Positions 1 to 8,890 of a stretch of 64,000 nt of DNA are shown here, piece after piece. Both the position numbers and the translations under genes were made by a program. The stretch's first letter is position 1, and each line of letters begins with the position of its first letter. Location of the stretch: positions 620,001 through 684,000 of the forward strand of contig NZ_JARXUZ010000001.1 in assembly GCF_029893365.1 (NCBI RefSeq), read 5' to 3'. The stretch comes from Cryobacterium sp. CG_9.6 (lineage in GTDB: Bacteria; Actinomycetota; Actinomycetes; Actinomycetales; Microbacteriaceae). The notes below the pieces were generated by a model. The model did no database searches, was not told where the DNA came from, and saw nothing but the letters and a program-made list of their open reading frames with translations.

Positions 1-258
1 GAGCTACTGACGGCGCTGAACACCGGGCACGACGGCGGGGCGGGAACTTTGCACGCGAATTCGCTGGATGATGTGCCCGCGCGGCTGGAGGCGTTGGGGG
101 CACTCGCGGGGATGAGTGCCGAGGCTGTGGCACGTCAGACCGTGAGCGCCATCGATTTGGTGTTGCACCTGGAGCGGTTCGGTGCCCGGCGGCTGCTCAC
201 CCGAATGGGGAGGTTCGAACTCGACGGGCGTGACCGGCTCATCATGGTGAATGAGTGA
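1..258 (+). CDS. tadA: TadA/CpaF-type pilus assembly ATPase, 3' end only
   Basis: This is the C-terminal 85 residues of a Tad/Flp pilus secretion ATPase; the 5' part lies outside the window. The reading frame is open from base 1. It shows the CpaF pattern LNTGHDGGAGTLHANS, which follows the ATP-binding core in this family, then a helical tail ending in LIMVNE. In the cell it would be a cytoplasmic hexamer powering assembly of a Flp-type pilus or pseudopilus. Its stop overlaps the next gene's GTG start by 4 bp, so the two are translationally coupled, as usual in actinobacterial tad loci. Confidence 0.9.
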   Translation, partial: ELLTALNTGHDGGAGTLHANSLDDVPARLEALGALAGMSAEAVARQTVSAIDLVLHLERFGARRLLTRMGRFELDGRDRLIMVNE

Positions 259-1331
259 CGACGTCCCTGTTCGAGCGGCGCCGAGTCGGAAGGCGCCGGG
301 TCCACGCGGCGCCACTTGACGAGGTGGCAGCCATCACTCAGCGCCTCGCGGTGCTCCTGAGCGCGGGGGTGGCTCCCAGCTCGGCCTGGTCGTACTTGGT
401 GCCCGAGGTCGCAGAGGACTCTGCGGTGCGGCCCTTGTGGCATGACGGGAAGTCGGGTGAGGGGACACCGGTTGCCGTGGACACTGACCGCGCTTCAGCG
501 GGCGCGGCCGGCCTAATTGAGGCAGCCGTCGACGCCGCCGTGCGGGGTGACAGCGTGCCCGATGCTCTGGCCGATCGGGCTCGTCTGGTGGGCGGGGAGG
601 TGGGTGAGGCCTGGCTCGGACTCGCTGCCGCGTGGGAGGTGGCGACGGTGGCGGGAGCGCCGCTTGCCGCGTGCCTGCGCACTCTGGCGGCAACGTTTCG
701 CGAGCTCGGGCAACTGCACCGGGATTGTCAGGTGGCCCTCTCCGGACCGCGTGCCACGGCACGGCTCGTGATGGGACTACCGGTCGGCGGCATTCTGGTG
801 GGCGCGGCTATGGGGTTCAACGCGGTGCACATGTTGTTTTTCACCGCGCCGGGGTGGTTGTGCCTGTGCACTGGCGGCGCGCTCATGTGGGTGGCGAGTC
901 GGTGGAATCGTCGGCTCGTGTCGACGGCCACAGCGGCTGCCACGACTCCCGGTCTGCAACTGGACCTGATGGCCATCGCGATGGCGGGTGGCGCATCGGT
1001 TGACCGGTCGCGACGCCTTGTGCAGGAGACCACCTTGCGGTTTGGCATCCCGTGCTCGGTTCTCGCCGATAATTCTCGCTCCCCGGAGGGCTCGACGCTC
1101 ACCCGCGTGCTGCGGTTGTCGGAGCGGGCAGGTGTTCCGGCCGCCGAATTGCTGCGCAGTGAGGCCCAGCAGATACGACAGGACGCACGCAGTGCGGGTC
1201 AGCAGCGGGCGGAGGCGCTCGCTGTGACGCTGATGCTGCCGCTCGGGCTGTGTGTGCTGCCGGCGTTCATGCTCGTGGGGGTGGTGCCGCTCGTGCTGTC
1301 AATCCTGGCCGGCACCCTGGAGTCGTTCTGA
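255..1331 (+). CDS. Type II secretion F-family protein (TadB/TadC-like, apparently fused)
   Basis: Inner-membrane platform protein of the Tad pilus machine, 358 aa, GTG start inside the tadA stop. The sequence seems to hold two F-type halves. An N-terminal part starts with LDEVAAITQRLAVLLSAGV. A central hydrophobic pair follows (about residues 175-220). A second half starts LDLMAIAMAGG and ends in LSERAGVPAAELL plus a C-terminal membrane segment (about 320-352). Many actinobacteria encode TadB and TadC as separate genes; here one ORF appears to cover both, and no second F protein follows. No clear membrane segment precedes the first domain, so an N-terminally reduced TadB half is likely. Confidence 0.8.
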   Translation: MTTSLFERRRVGRRRVHAAPLDEVAAITQRLAVLLSAGVAPSSAWSYLVPEVAEDSAVRPLWHDGKSGEGTPVAVDTDRASAGAAGLIEAAVDAAVRGDSVPDALADRARLVGGEVGEAWLGLAAAWEVATVAGAPLAACLRTLAATFRELGQLHRDCQVALSGPRATARLVMGLPVGGILVGAAMGFNAVHMLFFTAPGWLCLCTGGALMWVASRWNRRLVSTATAAATTPGLQLDLMAIAMAGGASVDRSRRLVQETTLRFGIPCSVLADNSRSPEGSTLTRVLRLSERAGVPAAELLRSEAQQIRQDARSAGQQRAEALAVTLMLPLGLCVLPAFMLVGVVPLVLSILAGTLESF

Positions 1332-1349
1332 GCGGGAGCCGCGTTTGAT

Positions 1350-1369
1350 GTTCATTGTTTGTACACAAA
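1350..1369 (+). promoter_or_regulatory. Candidate operator upstream of alkaline phosphatase
   Basis: The gap between the Tad gene and the phosphatase is locally AT-rich and contains GTTCATTGTTTGTACACAAA. It includes a perfect inverted repeat TTTGT-AC-ACAAA (1358-1369) and a loose 7-bp direct repeat GTTCATT/GTTTGTA. A phosphate-responsive site would suit the downstream gene, but the assignment is inference only. Confidence 0.3.
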
Positions 1370-1446
1370 AATGTCGGTCGCTACTTCTACGGTTTCTCTG
1401 GCGACAGGAGTTGCCCTTGTCCACCTGTTACACGGGGAGATTTCTG

Positions 1447-2985
1447 ATGAAACGAAGAGTTCCGATCCTGACTGCACTGACCCTGGTCACGGCACTTGTT
1501 GCCGGGGCCACGGTCGCCGCCGTGGCCGGCGTCGTACCGGCGGCATCCGCTGATTCGAGAGACAAGAGCCGCGCTCAGAACGTGATCTACCTGCTCGGAG
1601 ACGGCATGGGCCGCACCCATGTCACCGCTGCCCGCGAGCGCTTCTACGGCGCCAACGGTGAGCTCGCCATGGAAACCCTCCCCGCTCAGGGACACGTGAG
1701 CACCTACGCGGTGGAAAAGCTTTCCGGTCAACCCGGCAGCGCCGATTTTGCACCGAACCCGGTGACGGATTCAGCCTCGGCGGCCACCGCCTGGTCGTCC
1801 GGGGTCAAGACCTATAACGCGGCCTTGGGCGTGGATGCCAAGGGTGCAGTCGCCCCCACCATCATGGAACTCGCCAAGCAGGCGGGCCTTCGCACGGGCA
1901 ACGTCTCGACGGCCGAGATTACGGATGCCACACCGGCGGGTCAGATGAGCCACGCGCTCGCGCGCGGTTGCCAGGGCCCCGTCTATTCCGCCGCTGCCTG
2001 TCAAGACCTCAGCATCACCGGCACCGCGTTGCCGACCAGTGACGTTCGCGTGACACCCATCGCTGATCAGATCGCCCGAAATGGTACCGCCGACGTGATT
2101 CTCGGTGGTGGCCTCGGCCGGTTCGACGCCGCCGACGAGACCGCGCTCAAGGACCAGGGCTATAACGTGCTCGGCTCCAGTGCCTCGCAGACCGTGGCCA
2201 CCAAGGCTGACCTCGAAGGTGCCACCGGTTCCAAGGTATTCGCACTCTTCAACCGCGGCAATCTCACGATTGAGAAGGCAAAGCAGGACAACCCGTCGTC
2301 CGTTGAGGCGCTCGAGCCGACTCTGCCGGAGATGACCAAGAAGGCCATCGCACTGCTCTCCGACACACAGGCGAAAGGCTCACAGGGCCAGTCAGCCTCG
2401 CGATCTCAGTCGGGCACGGGTTTTTACCTTCAGATTGAGGGGGCACTCATCGACAAGCGTTCGCACGCTAATGATGCCGCGCAGACACTCGCCGAGATGA
2501 AGGCCTTCGACGACGCGGTTGCTGTCGCCCGCGACTTTGCCAAGCGCGACGGGAACACGCTCGTGATCGTCACCGCGGACCACGAGTGTGCCGGGTTCAA
2601 CATCATCGAAAAGGGCACATTCACTAATGCGGAAGCCGTGACGCCACCCGCCAATGTGGACAGTGGAAACACCGCCAACAATTCCACTCCCTCACGCGGC
2701 TCGAACACGCGGGACACCTCGCGCAGCACCGGTGCCGTCAACGGTGCCGGCAGCACCGACCCGAAGAACTTCGCGCCGGCCACCTTTCGGGTGCCCACGG
2801 ATGCCGCGGATGTGAAGGATGGTTCCCCCGAGGCGGGCCTCTGGCTGAGCTATCTCTCGGGCAATCACACGGGAGCAGATGTTCCAGTGTTCGCGACCGG
2901 CCCCGGCTCTGAACAGTTGCAGGGTACGGTCGACAACATCGAGCTGTTCGGCATTGTGGGGCGCTCGCTCGGCCTCGTACGCTAG
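1447..2985 (+). CDS. phoA: Secreted alkaline phosphatase (PhoA type)
   Basis: Hydrolyses phosphomonoesters outside the cell to release phosphate; 512 aa. The ATG at 1447 is preceded by GGGGAG and starts a typical signal peptide (MKRR, hydrophobic stretch, cleavage near residue 35 after ASA). Family motifs are present: LLGDGMG (metal-binding Asp about 52), TDSASAATAW with the nucleophile Ser109, GALIDKRSHAND and TADHECAGFN, and a C-terminal SGNHTGADVPVFA carrying a zinc-ligand His. A Ser/Thr/Asn-rich insert lies at about residues 400-440. The gene sits inside the tad cluster between the platform protein and the Flp-like gene, which is an odd place for it. An upstream in-frame extension to 1252 is rejected because it overlaps the preceding gene and lacks a signal sequence. 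Confidence 0.92.
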   Translation: MKRRVPILTALTLVTALVAGATVAAVAGVVPAASADSRDKSRAQNVIYLLGDGMGRTHVTAARERFYGANGELAMETLPAQGHVSTYAVEKLSGQPGSADFAPNPVTDSASAATAWSSGVKTYNAALGVDAKGAVAPTIMELAKQAGLRTGNVSTAEITDATPAGQMSHALARGCQGPVYSAAACQDLSITGTALPTSDVRVTPIADQIARNGTADVILGGGLGRFDAADETALKDQGYNVLGSSASQTVATKADLEGATGSKVFALFNRGNLTIEKAKQDNPSSVEALEPTLPEMTKKAIALLSDTQAKGSQGQSASRSQSGTGFYLQIEGALIDKRSHANDAAQTLAEMKAFDDAVAVARDFAKRDGNTLVIVTADHECAGFNIIEKGTFTNAEAVTPPANVDSGNTANNSTPSRGSNTRDTSRSTGAVNGAGSTDPKNFAPATFRVPTDAADVKDGSPEAGLWLSYLSGNHTGADVPVFATGPGSEQLQGTVDNIELFGIVGRSLGLVR

Positions 2986-3001
2986 GACCGTCAAACTCTC
3001 C

Positions 3002-3027
3002 GCCCGGGGAGAATTCCCTCCCCGGGC
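3002..3027 (+). terminator. Hairpin after phoA
   Basis: GCCCGGGGAG and CTCCCCGGGC form a perfect 10-bp stem with a 6-base loop, 16 bases after the phosphatase stop. There is no T-run, as is common for actinobacterial terminators. It lies between phoA and the membrane protein gene. Confidence 0.6.
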
Positions 3028-3050
3028 TGTCCCCAACGTCAGGACATGTC

Positions 3051-3596
3051 ATGTCTCAGTCTTCGTCCCGGTCTCACACCGTCCTCACGGTTACCGTCAT
3101 CGTGGGTGCCGCGCTTCTTGGTCTGCTCATCTTTCTCGCGCTGGGTGCCATCCAGCTCGAGAGAGAGGTGTCGGCTGATCCGGCCTCGGCGGCACAGACC
3201 ACCTTTGTGGGTCTCCCGGCCCCCTCCGGTGAACCCGAGCTTGCAAGCATCGCAGCGCTCACACCTCGGCCAGGCGAGGTGGTGCGAGCCAGTGGCCCGT
3301 TTGACGATCGCTTTGTGGTGGAGGATGTTCTTTTCACCGGGGATGCAGTGACCGGTGCAATCCGTGTCACGAGCGACGTGAGCGCAGTGCTTGAACTTGA
3401 GGTGCTCACGGGTTTTTACGACGAGTCGGGAACACTGCTCACAACGGGTCGTTTCGTGCACCACCTCGACGACAACGGTGACGCTCACGACGGGCCGCCG
3501 GAGGAGAGCGTGCAGTTCAGCGTTCCCGTCCCCGCAGACAGCGTGGGCCAGGCTGTCTCAGTGTCGGTGGGAGTCCCTGTTCTCGTCAACGAGTAG
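3051..3596 (+). CDS. Membrane-anchored protein of unknown function
   Basis: A 181-aa protein I do not recognise. Residues 10-34 form one membrane segment (TVLTVTVIVGAALLGLLIFL), followed by an acidic, Ser/Pro-containing extracytoplasmic domain predicted to be mostly beta strand. The start at 3051 gives a short positively charged leader suited to N-in insertion, so it is probably a single-pass protein with its C terminus outside. It follows phoA in the same orientation but beyond a hairpin. No signal cleavage site, lipobox or catalytic motif is visible. A structural or envelope role is possible, given the tad genes on both sides. Confidence 0.65.
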   Translation: MSQSSSRSHTVLTVTVIVGAALLGLLIFLALGAIQLEREVSADPASAAQTTFVGLPAPSGEPELASIAALTPRPGEVVRASGPFDDRFVVEDVLFTGDAVTGAIRVTSDVSAVLELEVLTGFYDESGTLLTTGRFVHHLDDNGDAHDGPPEESVQFSVPVPADSVGQAVSVSVGVPVLVNE

Positions 3597-3654
3597 TCGC
3601 GTCATCTCCTCCACAGTGCGGCGCAGCTGGTGCTTCTGAACGCATGGGGCGTCG

Positions 3655-4023
3655 GTGACCTCGTCACGGGTGGATCGCGGCACAGTGGTGTTACTCGAGC
3701 CGCCCGCGACCGCGTTTCACGACGCAGATGGAGACGACACCGTGCTTACCCCGCAGGAGCCTGACCAGACCTGTTCCCTTGCTCCAGCCCGCCAGACCCC
3801 GGTCGGGAGCACGACGCCGCTCGTGTCCCCGCCACGCGCCGCGCGGGTTCCTCGCGCGCTGCGCCGTGAGTGGTTTCGCGACGAGGGGGCCGCAACCGCC
3901 GAGTATGTGGTGGCCACCATGGCCGCGGTAGGTTTTGCCGGCCTCCTGATTGTTATTCTGCGCGGCGACGAGGTGCGCTCCATTCTCACCGACCTTGTGC
4001 GCCGTGCTCTCTCGGTGGGCTAG
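3655..4023 (+). CDS. DUF4244 protein, Flp-pilin-like
   Basis: The C-terminal 55 residues carry the actinobacterial DUF4244 signature: RDEGAATAEYVVATMAAV leading into a membrane segment and a short basic end (LVRRALSVG). This resembles the Flp/class III pilin N-terminal helix, so the protein is probably the pilin or a minor pilin of the Tad machine and is processed after a leader. About 65 low-complexity residues precede the conserved part. The start is uncertain: GTG 3655 gives 122 aa, while an in-frame GTG at 3742 gives 93 aa. The overlap with the following TadE gene supports operon membership. Confidence 0.78.
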   Translation: MTSSRVDRGTVVLLEPPATAFHDADGDDTVLTPQEPDQTCSLAPARQTPVGSTTPLVSPPRAARVPRALRREWFRDEGAATAEYVVATMAAVGFAGLLIVILRGDEVRSILTDLVRRALSVG

Positions 4024-4369
4024 CGCCAAGCACCGCAGCGACGCTGGCACCGTGACCGCCGAACTCGCCACCGTCTTGCCGGCAGTGGTGCTTGTCTTGG
4101 GTTGCTGCCTCGGGGCCGTTCAGGTGATCGGTCAGCAGGTTCGCCTCACTGACGCGGCCGCGGACGCCGCCCGATCCCTGTCCCGCGGCGACACGACCGA
4201 GCAGGTGGCCGAGGTGGTCACCGGCCAGGTACCGGGGGCGAGCCTCTCGGTACAGCAGCGTGGCAACTTTGTCTGTGCTCGGCTTGTTGCGATGAGTCAG
4301 CTCGGAGTGTTCACCATCGCTGGCCTGCGCCTCGAAGCTCAGTCCTGCGCGCTCGCCGGAGGGCTGTGA
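4004..4369 (+). CDS. TadE-like pilus assembly protein
   Basis: About 121 aa. A short N-terminal tail leads into GTVTAELATVLPAVVLVLG, the TadE motif with its conserved Glu, and then one membrane helix. The extracytoplasmic part contains QQVRLTDAAADAARSLSRG and a Cys pair (FVCARL and AQSCAL) that could form a disulfide. TadE proteins are pseudopilin-like components of the Tad system. The start is placed at GTG 4004, overlapping the preceding stop by 20 bp, because homologues carry residues before VTAE; GTG 4052 is the alternative. The stop overlaps the next ATG by one base. Confidence 0.8.
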   Translation: MLSRWASAKHRSDAGTVTAELATVLPAVVLVLGCCLGAVQVIGQQVRLTDAAADAARSLSRGDTTEQVAEVVTGQVPGASLSVQQRGNFVCARLVAMSQLGVFTIAGLRLEAQSCALAGGL

Positions 4370-4719
4370 TGCGCGGAGCCCGCAACGCCGGCGGTGAGGG
4401 CGGTGCCGGATCGGTGTTGGCACTGGGGATCCTCGGTGCCACGATTGCTCTCACCGCCGTACTCGTGCCGCTGTTGTCGACGCTGGCGGTTAACCAGTCG
4501 GTGCAGAACGCAGCGGATGCCGCGGCGCTCGCTGCTGCCGACACGGCTTCGGGCTTCGTGTCGGGATACCCGTGCGAAGTCGCCGCCGAAGCTGCAATGC
4601 TGGGTGGCGCGGCCGTGCAGCGCTGCAGCGTTATCGGGCTTATCGCCACGGTGAGCGTGCATCGGCGCTTCCTTGTTTTTGACCTGGGTTCGACGGCCCG
4701 TGCCGGGCCGCCGCCCTGA
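4369..4719 (+). CDS. Rv3654c-family TadE-like protein
   Basis: A 116-aa protein of the 'helicase/secretion neighbourhood TadE-like' family found at the end of actinobacterial tad loci. It starts in a Gly-rich segment (MRGARNAGGEGGAGSVLALG), has one membrane helix at about residues 17-45, then the family pattern QSVQNAADAAALAAADTASG and a Cys pair (YPCEVAAEAAML and VQRCSVIG). ATG 4369 is chosen over GTG 4366 because it overlaps the upstream TGA exactly (TGATG). It is the last gene of the tad cluster here and is followed by a gene on the opposite strand. Confidence 0.82.
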   Translation: MRGARNAGGEGGAGSVLALGILGATIALTAVLVPLLSTLAVNQSVQNAADAAALAAADTASGFVSGYPCEVAAEAAMLGGAAVQRCSVIGLIATVSVHRRFLVFDLGSTARAGPPP

Positions 4720-4742
4720 TTCCTGCCTCGCCGGAGCAAGCT

Positions 4743-4979
4743 TTAGCCGAAGATGGCCTCGAGAAACCGGTATTCCACAGCGGTGGGCCGAACGGGAATG
4801 CTCGACCCCTCGTACTCGAGGCCGGATCCACGGGTATAGAGGTAGCGCTTGCCCGCCTCGGCCGGAATCTCGATCCTCGCCCGCGGATCTCCGGAGTCGA
4901 GGAACTCGGTCGTGATGGTTTTGCCTTGGAGTGGGCCATCCGTCAACTTCGCGGTGTACCTGCCCTGCGTTGTTTCCAT
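4743..4979 (-). CDS. Small conserved-type hypothetical protein
   Basis: A 78-aa cytoplasmic protein starting METTQGRYTAKLTDGPLQGK and ending RFLEAIFG. It has an alternating charged/hydrophobic pattern suggesting a small beta-rich fold, with no membrane segment. ATG 4979 is chosen because GAGGA lies about 10 bases upstream; the longer form to 5036 adds 19 residues that look untranslated. It sits alone on the minus strand between the tad genes and topA. Function is not recognisable. Confidence 0.65.
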   Translation of the reverse strand: METTQGRYTAKLTDGPLQGKTITTEFLDSGDPRARIEIPAEAGKRYLYTRGSGLEYEGSSIPVRPTAVEYRFLEAIFG

Positions 4980-5179
4980 GAAACCATTGTCCTCAGCCAG
5001 GCCAAACCCGCAAGGGTTGATTTCGCTGGGGCCCACGGGGGCATAATCGGCTCAAACCCGCTCCCGTCATGGTCAAACCCGCCATTGGGGGTTGCCCCCC
5101 GATTAGGCGGGTACTCCATTCGGGTGTGTATGGTGTGCTGTGGTCTATCAATCGGCCACTACGTATAAAGAGGAGTCTG

Positions 5180-8100
5180 GTGCCAGGCACGAAGAAGCTG
5201 GTCATTGTCGAGTCGCCGACGAAAATGAAGTCGATCGCGGCCTATCTGGGCGACGGGTATGAGGTCTTATCCTCGGTGGGGCACATTCGAGACCTCATCG
5301 AGCCGAAAAACCTTCCCGTCGAGCTCAAGAAAGGCACGCTGGGTCGTTTCTCGGTCGATGTGGAAAATGGCTTCGAGCCGTACTACGTGGTGTCCGATGC
5401 CAAGAAAAAGACCGTCAGCGAGCTGAAGCGGGCACTGAAGAACGCCGACGAGCTCCTCCTCGCAACTGATGAGGACCGCGAGGGCGAAGCCATCGCCTGG
5501 CACCTGCTGCAGGTTCTGCAGCCGAAGGTTCCTGTGAAGCGCATGGTCTTTCACGAGATCACCAAGGAAGCCATCCTTGCGGCCACGGGTAACACCCGCG
5601 ACCTTGATACGGCCCTCGTTGACGCCCAGGAAACACGCCGCATCCTCGACCGCATCTACGGTTACGAGTTGTCCCCCGTGCTTTGGCGCAAGGTGGGACC
5701 CGGTTTGTCCGCGGGACGAGTGCAGTCCGCGGCCACCCGGCTGGTGGTCGATCGCGAGCGAGAGCGCCTCGCTTTCGTCTCGGCCGGTTACTGGGATCTT
5801 CTCGCCCGGCTCGCGGCCTCGACCGCGGCCACCGAGCAGGGTTTTGATGCCAAGCTTATGCGCCTGAACGGTGAGCGCATTGCCACCGGTGGCGACTTCG
5901 ACGACTCGGGCCTGCTGAAGCCCAGCGTGAAGGCCGTCACGCTCGATGAGGCCTCCGCATCTGCGCTCACAGCGGCGCTCACGGCGCCGAACGTGAACAT
6001 CACGGTGACCAAGGTTGCCTCCAAGCCTTACCGGCGCAGCCCCGCTGCTCCCTTCACCACGTCCACGCTGCAGCAGGAAGCCGCCCGCAAGCTGCGCTTC
6101 ACCGCGCGTCAGACCATGAGTGTGGCGCAGTCACTGTACGAAAACGGCTACATCACCTACATGCGTACCGACTCGCCGTCGCTCGGGCAGCAGGCCCTCA
6201 CGGCTGCGCGTACCCAGGCTGCTGCCCTCTACGGTGCCGAGACCGTTCCCGACGCGCCCCGTGTCTACAAGGGGAAGAGCAAGAACGCGCAGGAGGCCCA
6301 CGAGGCAATCCGCCCGTCCGGCGACATGTTCCGCACGCCTGCGTCGCTGCAGTCGAGCCTGCGCGGTAACGATTTCAAGCTGTACGACCTCATTTGGAAG
6401 CGCACGGTTGCGTCGCAGATGAAGGACGCCACGGGTTCGACGGCCTCCGTCACTATTGCGGCCGGCCCGACCGGCGTGGCGTCGCACCCCGCGGCATCCG
6501 GTGCCCTCGCCGAATTCACGGCCAGCGGAACCGTGATCACGTTCCGTGGGTTCATGCTCGCCTACGAGGAATCGAAGGATGAGGAGCGCAACGCGCCCAC
6601 CGATGCCACCGAGTCCAAACTGCCGCCGCTTCAGGAGGGTCAGACTCTCGCGCTGCTCGACCTCGAGGCCAAGGGCCACGAGACGACGCCGGCTGCGCGG
6701 TACACCGAGGCGAGCCTGGTGAAGAAGCTCGAGGAGCTGGGCATCGGTCGTCCGTCCACGTTCGCGTCGATTATCTCCACCATCACCGAGCGTGGCTATG
6801 TGACCCCGCGCGGCCAATCGTTGGTGCCCAACTGGATCGCGTTCTCTGTGGTGCGCCTGCTCGAAGAATTCTTCGGGGATCTGGTGGAGTACGACTTCAC
6901 CGCCGAGATGGAAGACGACCTCGACCGCATCGCCGGGGGAGAAGCCAATCGCACCGACTGGCTGACGAGCTTCTACTTTGGCTCTGACAAGCACCGCGGC
7001 CTGCGGAATGTGATCGATAACCTGGGTGAGATTGACGCTCGCACCATCAACTCGATCCCCATCGATGACGAGATCACCCTGCGCATCGGCAAGTACGGGC
7101 CCTACCTGGAGGTCATCGACCCCGATGCGGCTCCGGATGCCCCGCCCCGCCGCGTAAATATCCCGCCGGAGCTTGCACCCGACGAGCTCACGCCGGCCAA
7201 GGCACGCGAACTCATCGATGCACCGGTCATCACGGATCGCGTGATTGGTCTGAACCCCGTCAACGGCAAAGAAATCGTGGCAAAAGACGGTCGCTTTGGG
7301 CCGTATGTCACCGAGCTTGAGCCCGCGCCCGTCGTTGATCCCGCTGTGGCGGCGGCCGCAGCGGCAGCCCTCGCGGCCGTACCGACCGAGATCGTGGACC
7401 CGATCACCGGCGAAGTCACCCCGGTCAAGCCCAAGCGCAAGCCCGCTGCCAAGAAGGTTGCTGCCGCCGACAAGCCGCGGACGGCATCCATTTTCAAATC
7501 GATGGACCTCGCAACCGTGGACCTCGACACCGCGCTGCGCCTTCTGGCGCTGCCGCGCGTGGTGGGCGTGGACCCGGAGAGCTCGTCTGAGATCACGGCG
7601 CAGAACGGCAAGTTCGGCCCGTACCTCAAGAAGGGTATCGACACGCGTTCGCTCACCAGCGAAGACCAGATCTTCGAGATCGACCTCGCAGGTGCCGTGG
7701 AGCTGTACGCGCAGCCTAAGTATGGTGCACGGCGGGCCTCAAGCGCACTGAAGGAATTTGAAGCGCCCGACCCCGAGAGCGGAAAGGCGATCAAAATTAA
7801 GGACGGCCGGTTCGGCGCGTACGTCACCGACGGACTCACCAACGCCACCATTCCGAAGTCCGAAAACGTGGACGAGATTGACTTCGACCGTGCGGTGGAG
7901 CTGCTCTCCGACAAGCGCGCCAAGGGACCCGCCGCTCCGCGTGGCAAGAAGGCACCGGCCAAGAAAGCACCGGCCAAGAAAGCGGCCGTGAAGAAGCCGG
8001 CCGTCAAGAAGGCTCCCACTGCGGCAGCAAAGGCGGCCACGGCCAAGAAGGCTGCTGCCACACGCGCGGCCAACGCTGCGGCGAAGGCGGCTGCGGCCGG

Positions 8101-8230
8101 AACCACGGTGGCACCGGTGAAGAAAGCACCGGCCCGCAAGGTGCCGACCGCTGCAGCGAAGGCAGCGACGGCCGCGAAGGCTGCCGCCACTCGGGCTGCG
8201 ACCGCAGCCAAGAAGGCAGCGGGGGAGTGA
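5180..8230 (+). CDS. topA: DNA topoisomerase I
   Basis: Type IA topoisomerase that relaxes negative supercoils through a transient 5'-phosphotyrosine link; 1016 aa. GTG 5180 follows AGGAG by four bases and gives KKLVIVESPTK at the N terminus, the start of the Toprim domain (Glu11; Asp97-Glu-Asp99 in ATDEDREGE). The catalytic Tyr327 is in ITYMRTDS. The C-terminal half holds repeated GKYGPY/GRFGPY-type units. About 90 residues of KKAPAKK/AAAK-type Lys-Ala repeats follow and probably bind DNA, a feature of actinobacterial TopA. The gene overlaps tmk by 4 bp. The upstream extension to 5069 lacks support. Confidence 0.97.
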   Translation: MPGTKKLVIVESPTKMKSIAAYLGDGYEVLSSVGHIRDLIEPKNLPVELKKGTLGRFSVDVENGFEPYYVVSDAKKKTVSELKRALKNADELLLATDEDREGEAIAWHLLQVLQPKVPVKRMVFHEITKEAILAATGNTRDLDTALVDAQETRRILDRIYGYELSPVLWRKVGPGLSAGRVQSAATRLVVDRERERLAFVSAGYWDLLARLAASTAATEQGFDAKLMRLNGERIATGGDFDDSGLLKPSVKAVTLDEASASALTAALTAPNVNITVTKVASKPYRRSPAAPFTTSTLQQEAARKLRFTARQTMSVAQSLYENGYITYMRTDSPSLGQQALTAARTQAAALYGAETVPDAPRVYKGKSKNAQEAHEAIRPSGDMFRTPASLQSSLRGNDFKLYDLIWKRTVASQMKDATGSTASVTIAAGPTGVASHPAASGALAEFTASGTVITFRGFMLAYEESKDEERNAPTDATESKLPPLQEGQTLALLDLEAKGHETTPAARYTEASLVKKLEELGIGRPSTFASIISTITERGYVTPRGQSLVPNWIAFSVVRLLEEFFGDLVEYDFTAEMEDDLDRIAGGEANRTDWLTSFYFGSDKHRGLRNVIDNLGEIDARTINSIPIDDEITLRIGKYGPYLEVIDPDAAPDAPPRRVNIPPELAPDELTPAKARELIDAPVITDRVIGLNPVNGKEIVAKDGRFGPYVTELEPAPVVDPAVAAAAAAALAAVPTEIVDPITGEVTPVKPKRKPAAKKVAAADKPRTASIFKSMDLATVDLDTALRLLALPRVVGVDPESSSEITAQNGKFGPYLKKGIDTRSLTSEDQIFEIDLAGAVELYAQPKYGARRASSALKEFEAPDPESGKAIKIKDGRFGAYVTDGLTNATIPKSENVDEIDFDRAVELLSDKRAKGPAAPRGKKAPAKKAPAKKAAVKKPAVKKAPTAAAKAATAKKAAATRAANAAAKAAAAGTTVAPVKKAPARKVPTAAAKAATAAKAAATRAATAAKKAAGE

Positions 8231-8844
8231 CCGGGCTCTTCATCACGCTCGAGGGCGGCGACGGCACGGGCAAATCCACCCAGGCTGAGCTTCTCACCGA
8301 CTGGCTCGAGAGCGAGGGGCGCACGGTCGTGCGTTCCCGGGAGCCGGGCGGCACCGACGTGGGGGTGGAGATTCGCGAGATCGTGCTGCACCACCGCGGC
8401 GAAATCGCCCCGCGTGCGGAGGCGCTGCTCTACGCGGCCGATCGCGCGCAGCACGTGGCCACCAAGTTGCGTCCGGCTCTCGCCCGCGGTGAGGTAATTG
8501 TGCAGGACCGGTATCTGGACTCCTCCGTGGCTTACCAGGGTGCCGGACGCGTGCTCGGTGCCGACGAGGTACGCCAGCTGTCCCTCTGGGCGGCTGAGGG
8601 CCTGCTGCCCGACCTCACGATTTTGCTGGACCTTAACGAAGCGGATGCCCGGAGTCGCCTCGACGCCGCCAACAAGCGCTTTGACCGCCTCGAGGCCGAG
8701 AAGAACGAGTTTCACGCCCGCGTGCGCGGTGCGTTTCTTGCCCTGGCCGCCAGCGAACCGGAGCGATTTCTGGTGATCGATGCGGCGGCATCCGTTGACA
8801 CGATCGCCGCACAGATTCGTGCGCGCGTGACCTCCCTGCTCTGA
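8227..8844 (+). CDS. tmk: Thymidylate kinase
   Basis: Phosphorylates dTMP to dTDP for DNA synthesis; 205 aa, normal length. The P-loop is EGGDGTGKST (residues 9-18). REPGGTDVG follows at about 38-46, and DRYLDSSVAYQGAGR carries the DR(Y) motif and the substrate-binding region. The LID segment is around ANKRFDRLE. The GTG start lies in the topA stop, so the two are translationally coupled. The topA-tmk-holB order is conserved in actinobacteria. Confidence 0.96.
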   Translation: MTGLFITLEGGDGTGKSTQAELLTDWLESEGRTVVRSREPGGTDVGVEIREIVLHHRGEIAPRAEALLYAADRAQHVATKLRPALARGEVIVQDRYLDSSVAYQGAGRVLGADEVRQLSLWAAEGLLPDLTILLDLNEADARSRLDAANKRFDRLEAEKNEFHARVRGAFLALAASEPERFLVIDAAASVDTIAAQIRARVTSLL

Positions 8845-8890
8845 GCCCGTTGCGGGTGCCGGTGTCGGCGGCCCACGGTACCCTTGATGC

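Noticed and set aside
5082..5104. Possible GGGGG/CCCCC hairpin upstream of topA
   Set aside because: Only a short G/C run pairing; not distinguishable from chance in this composition.
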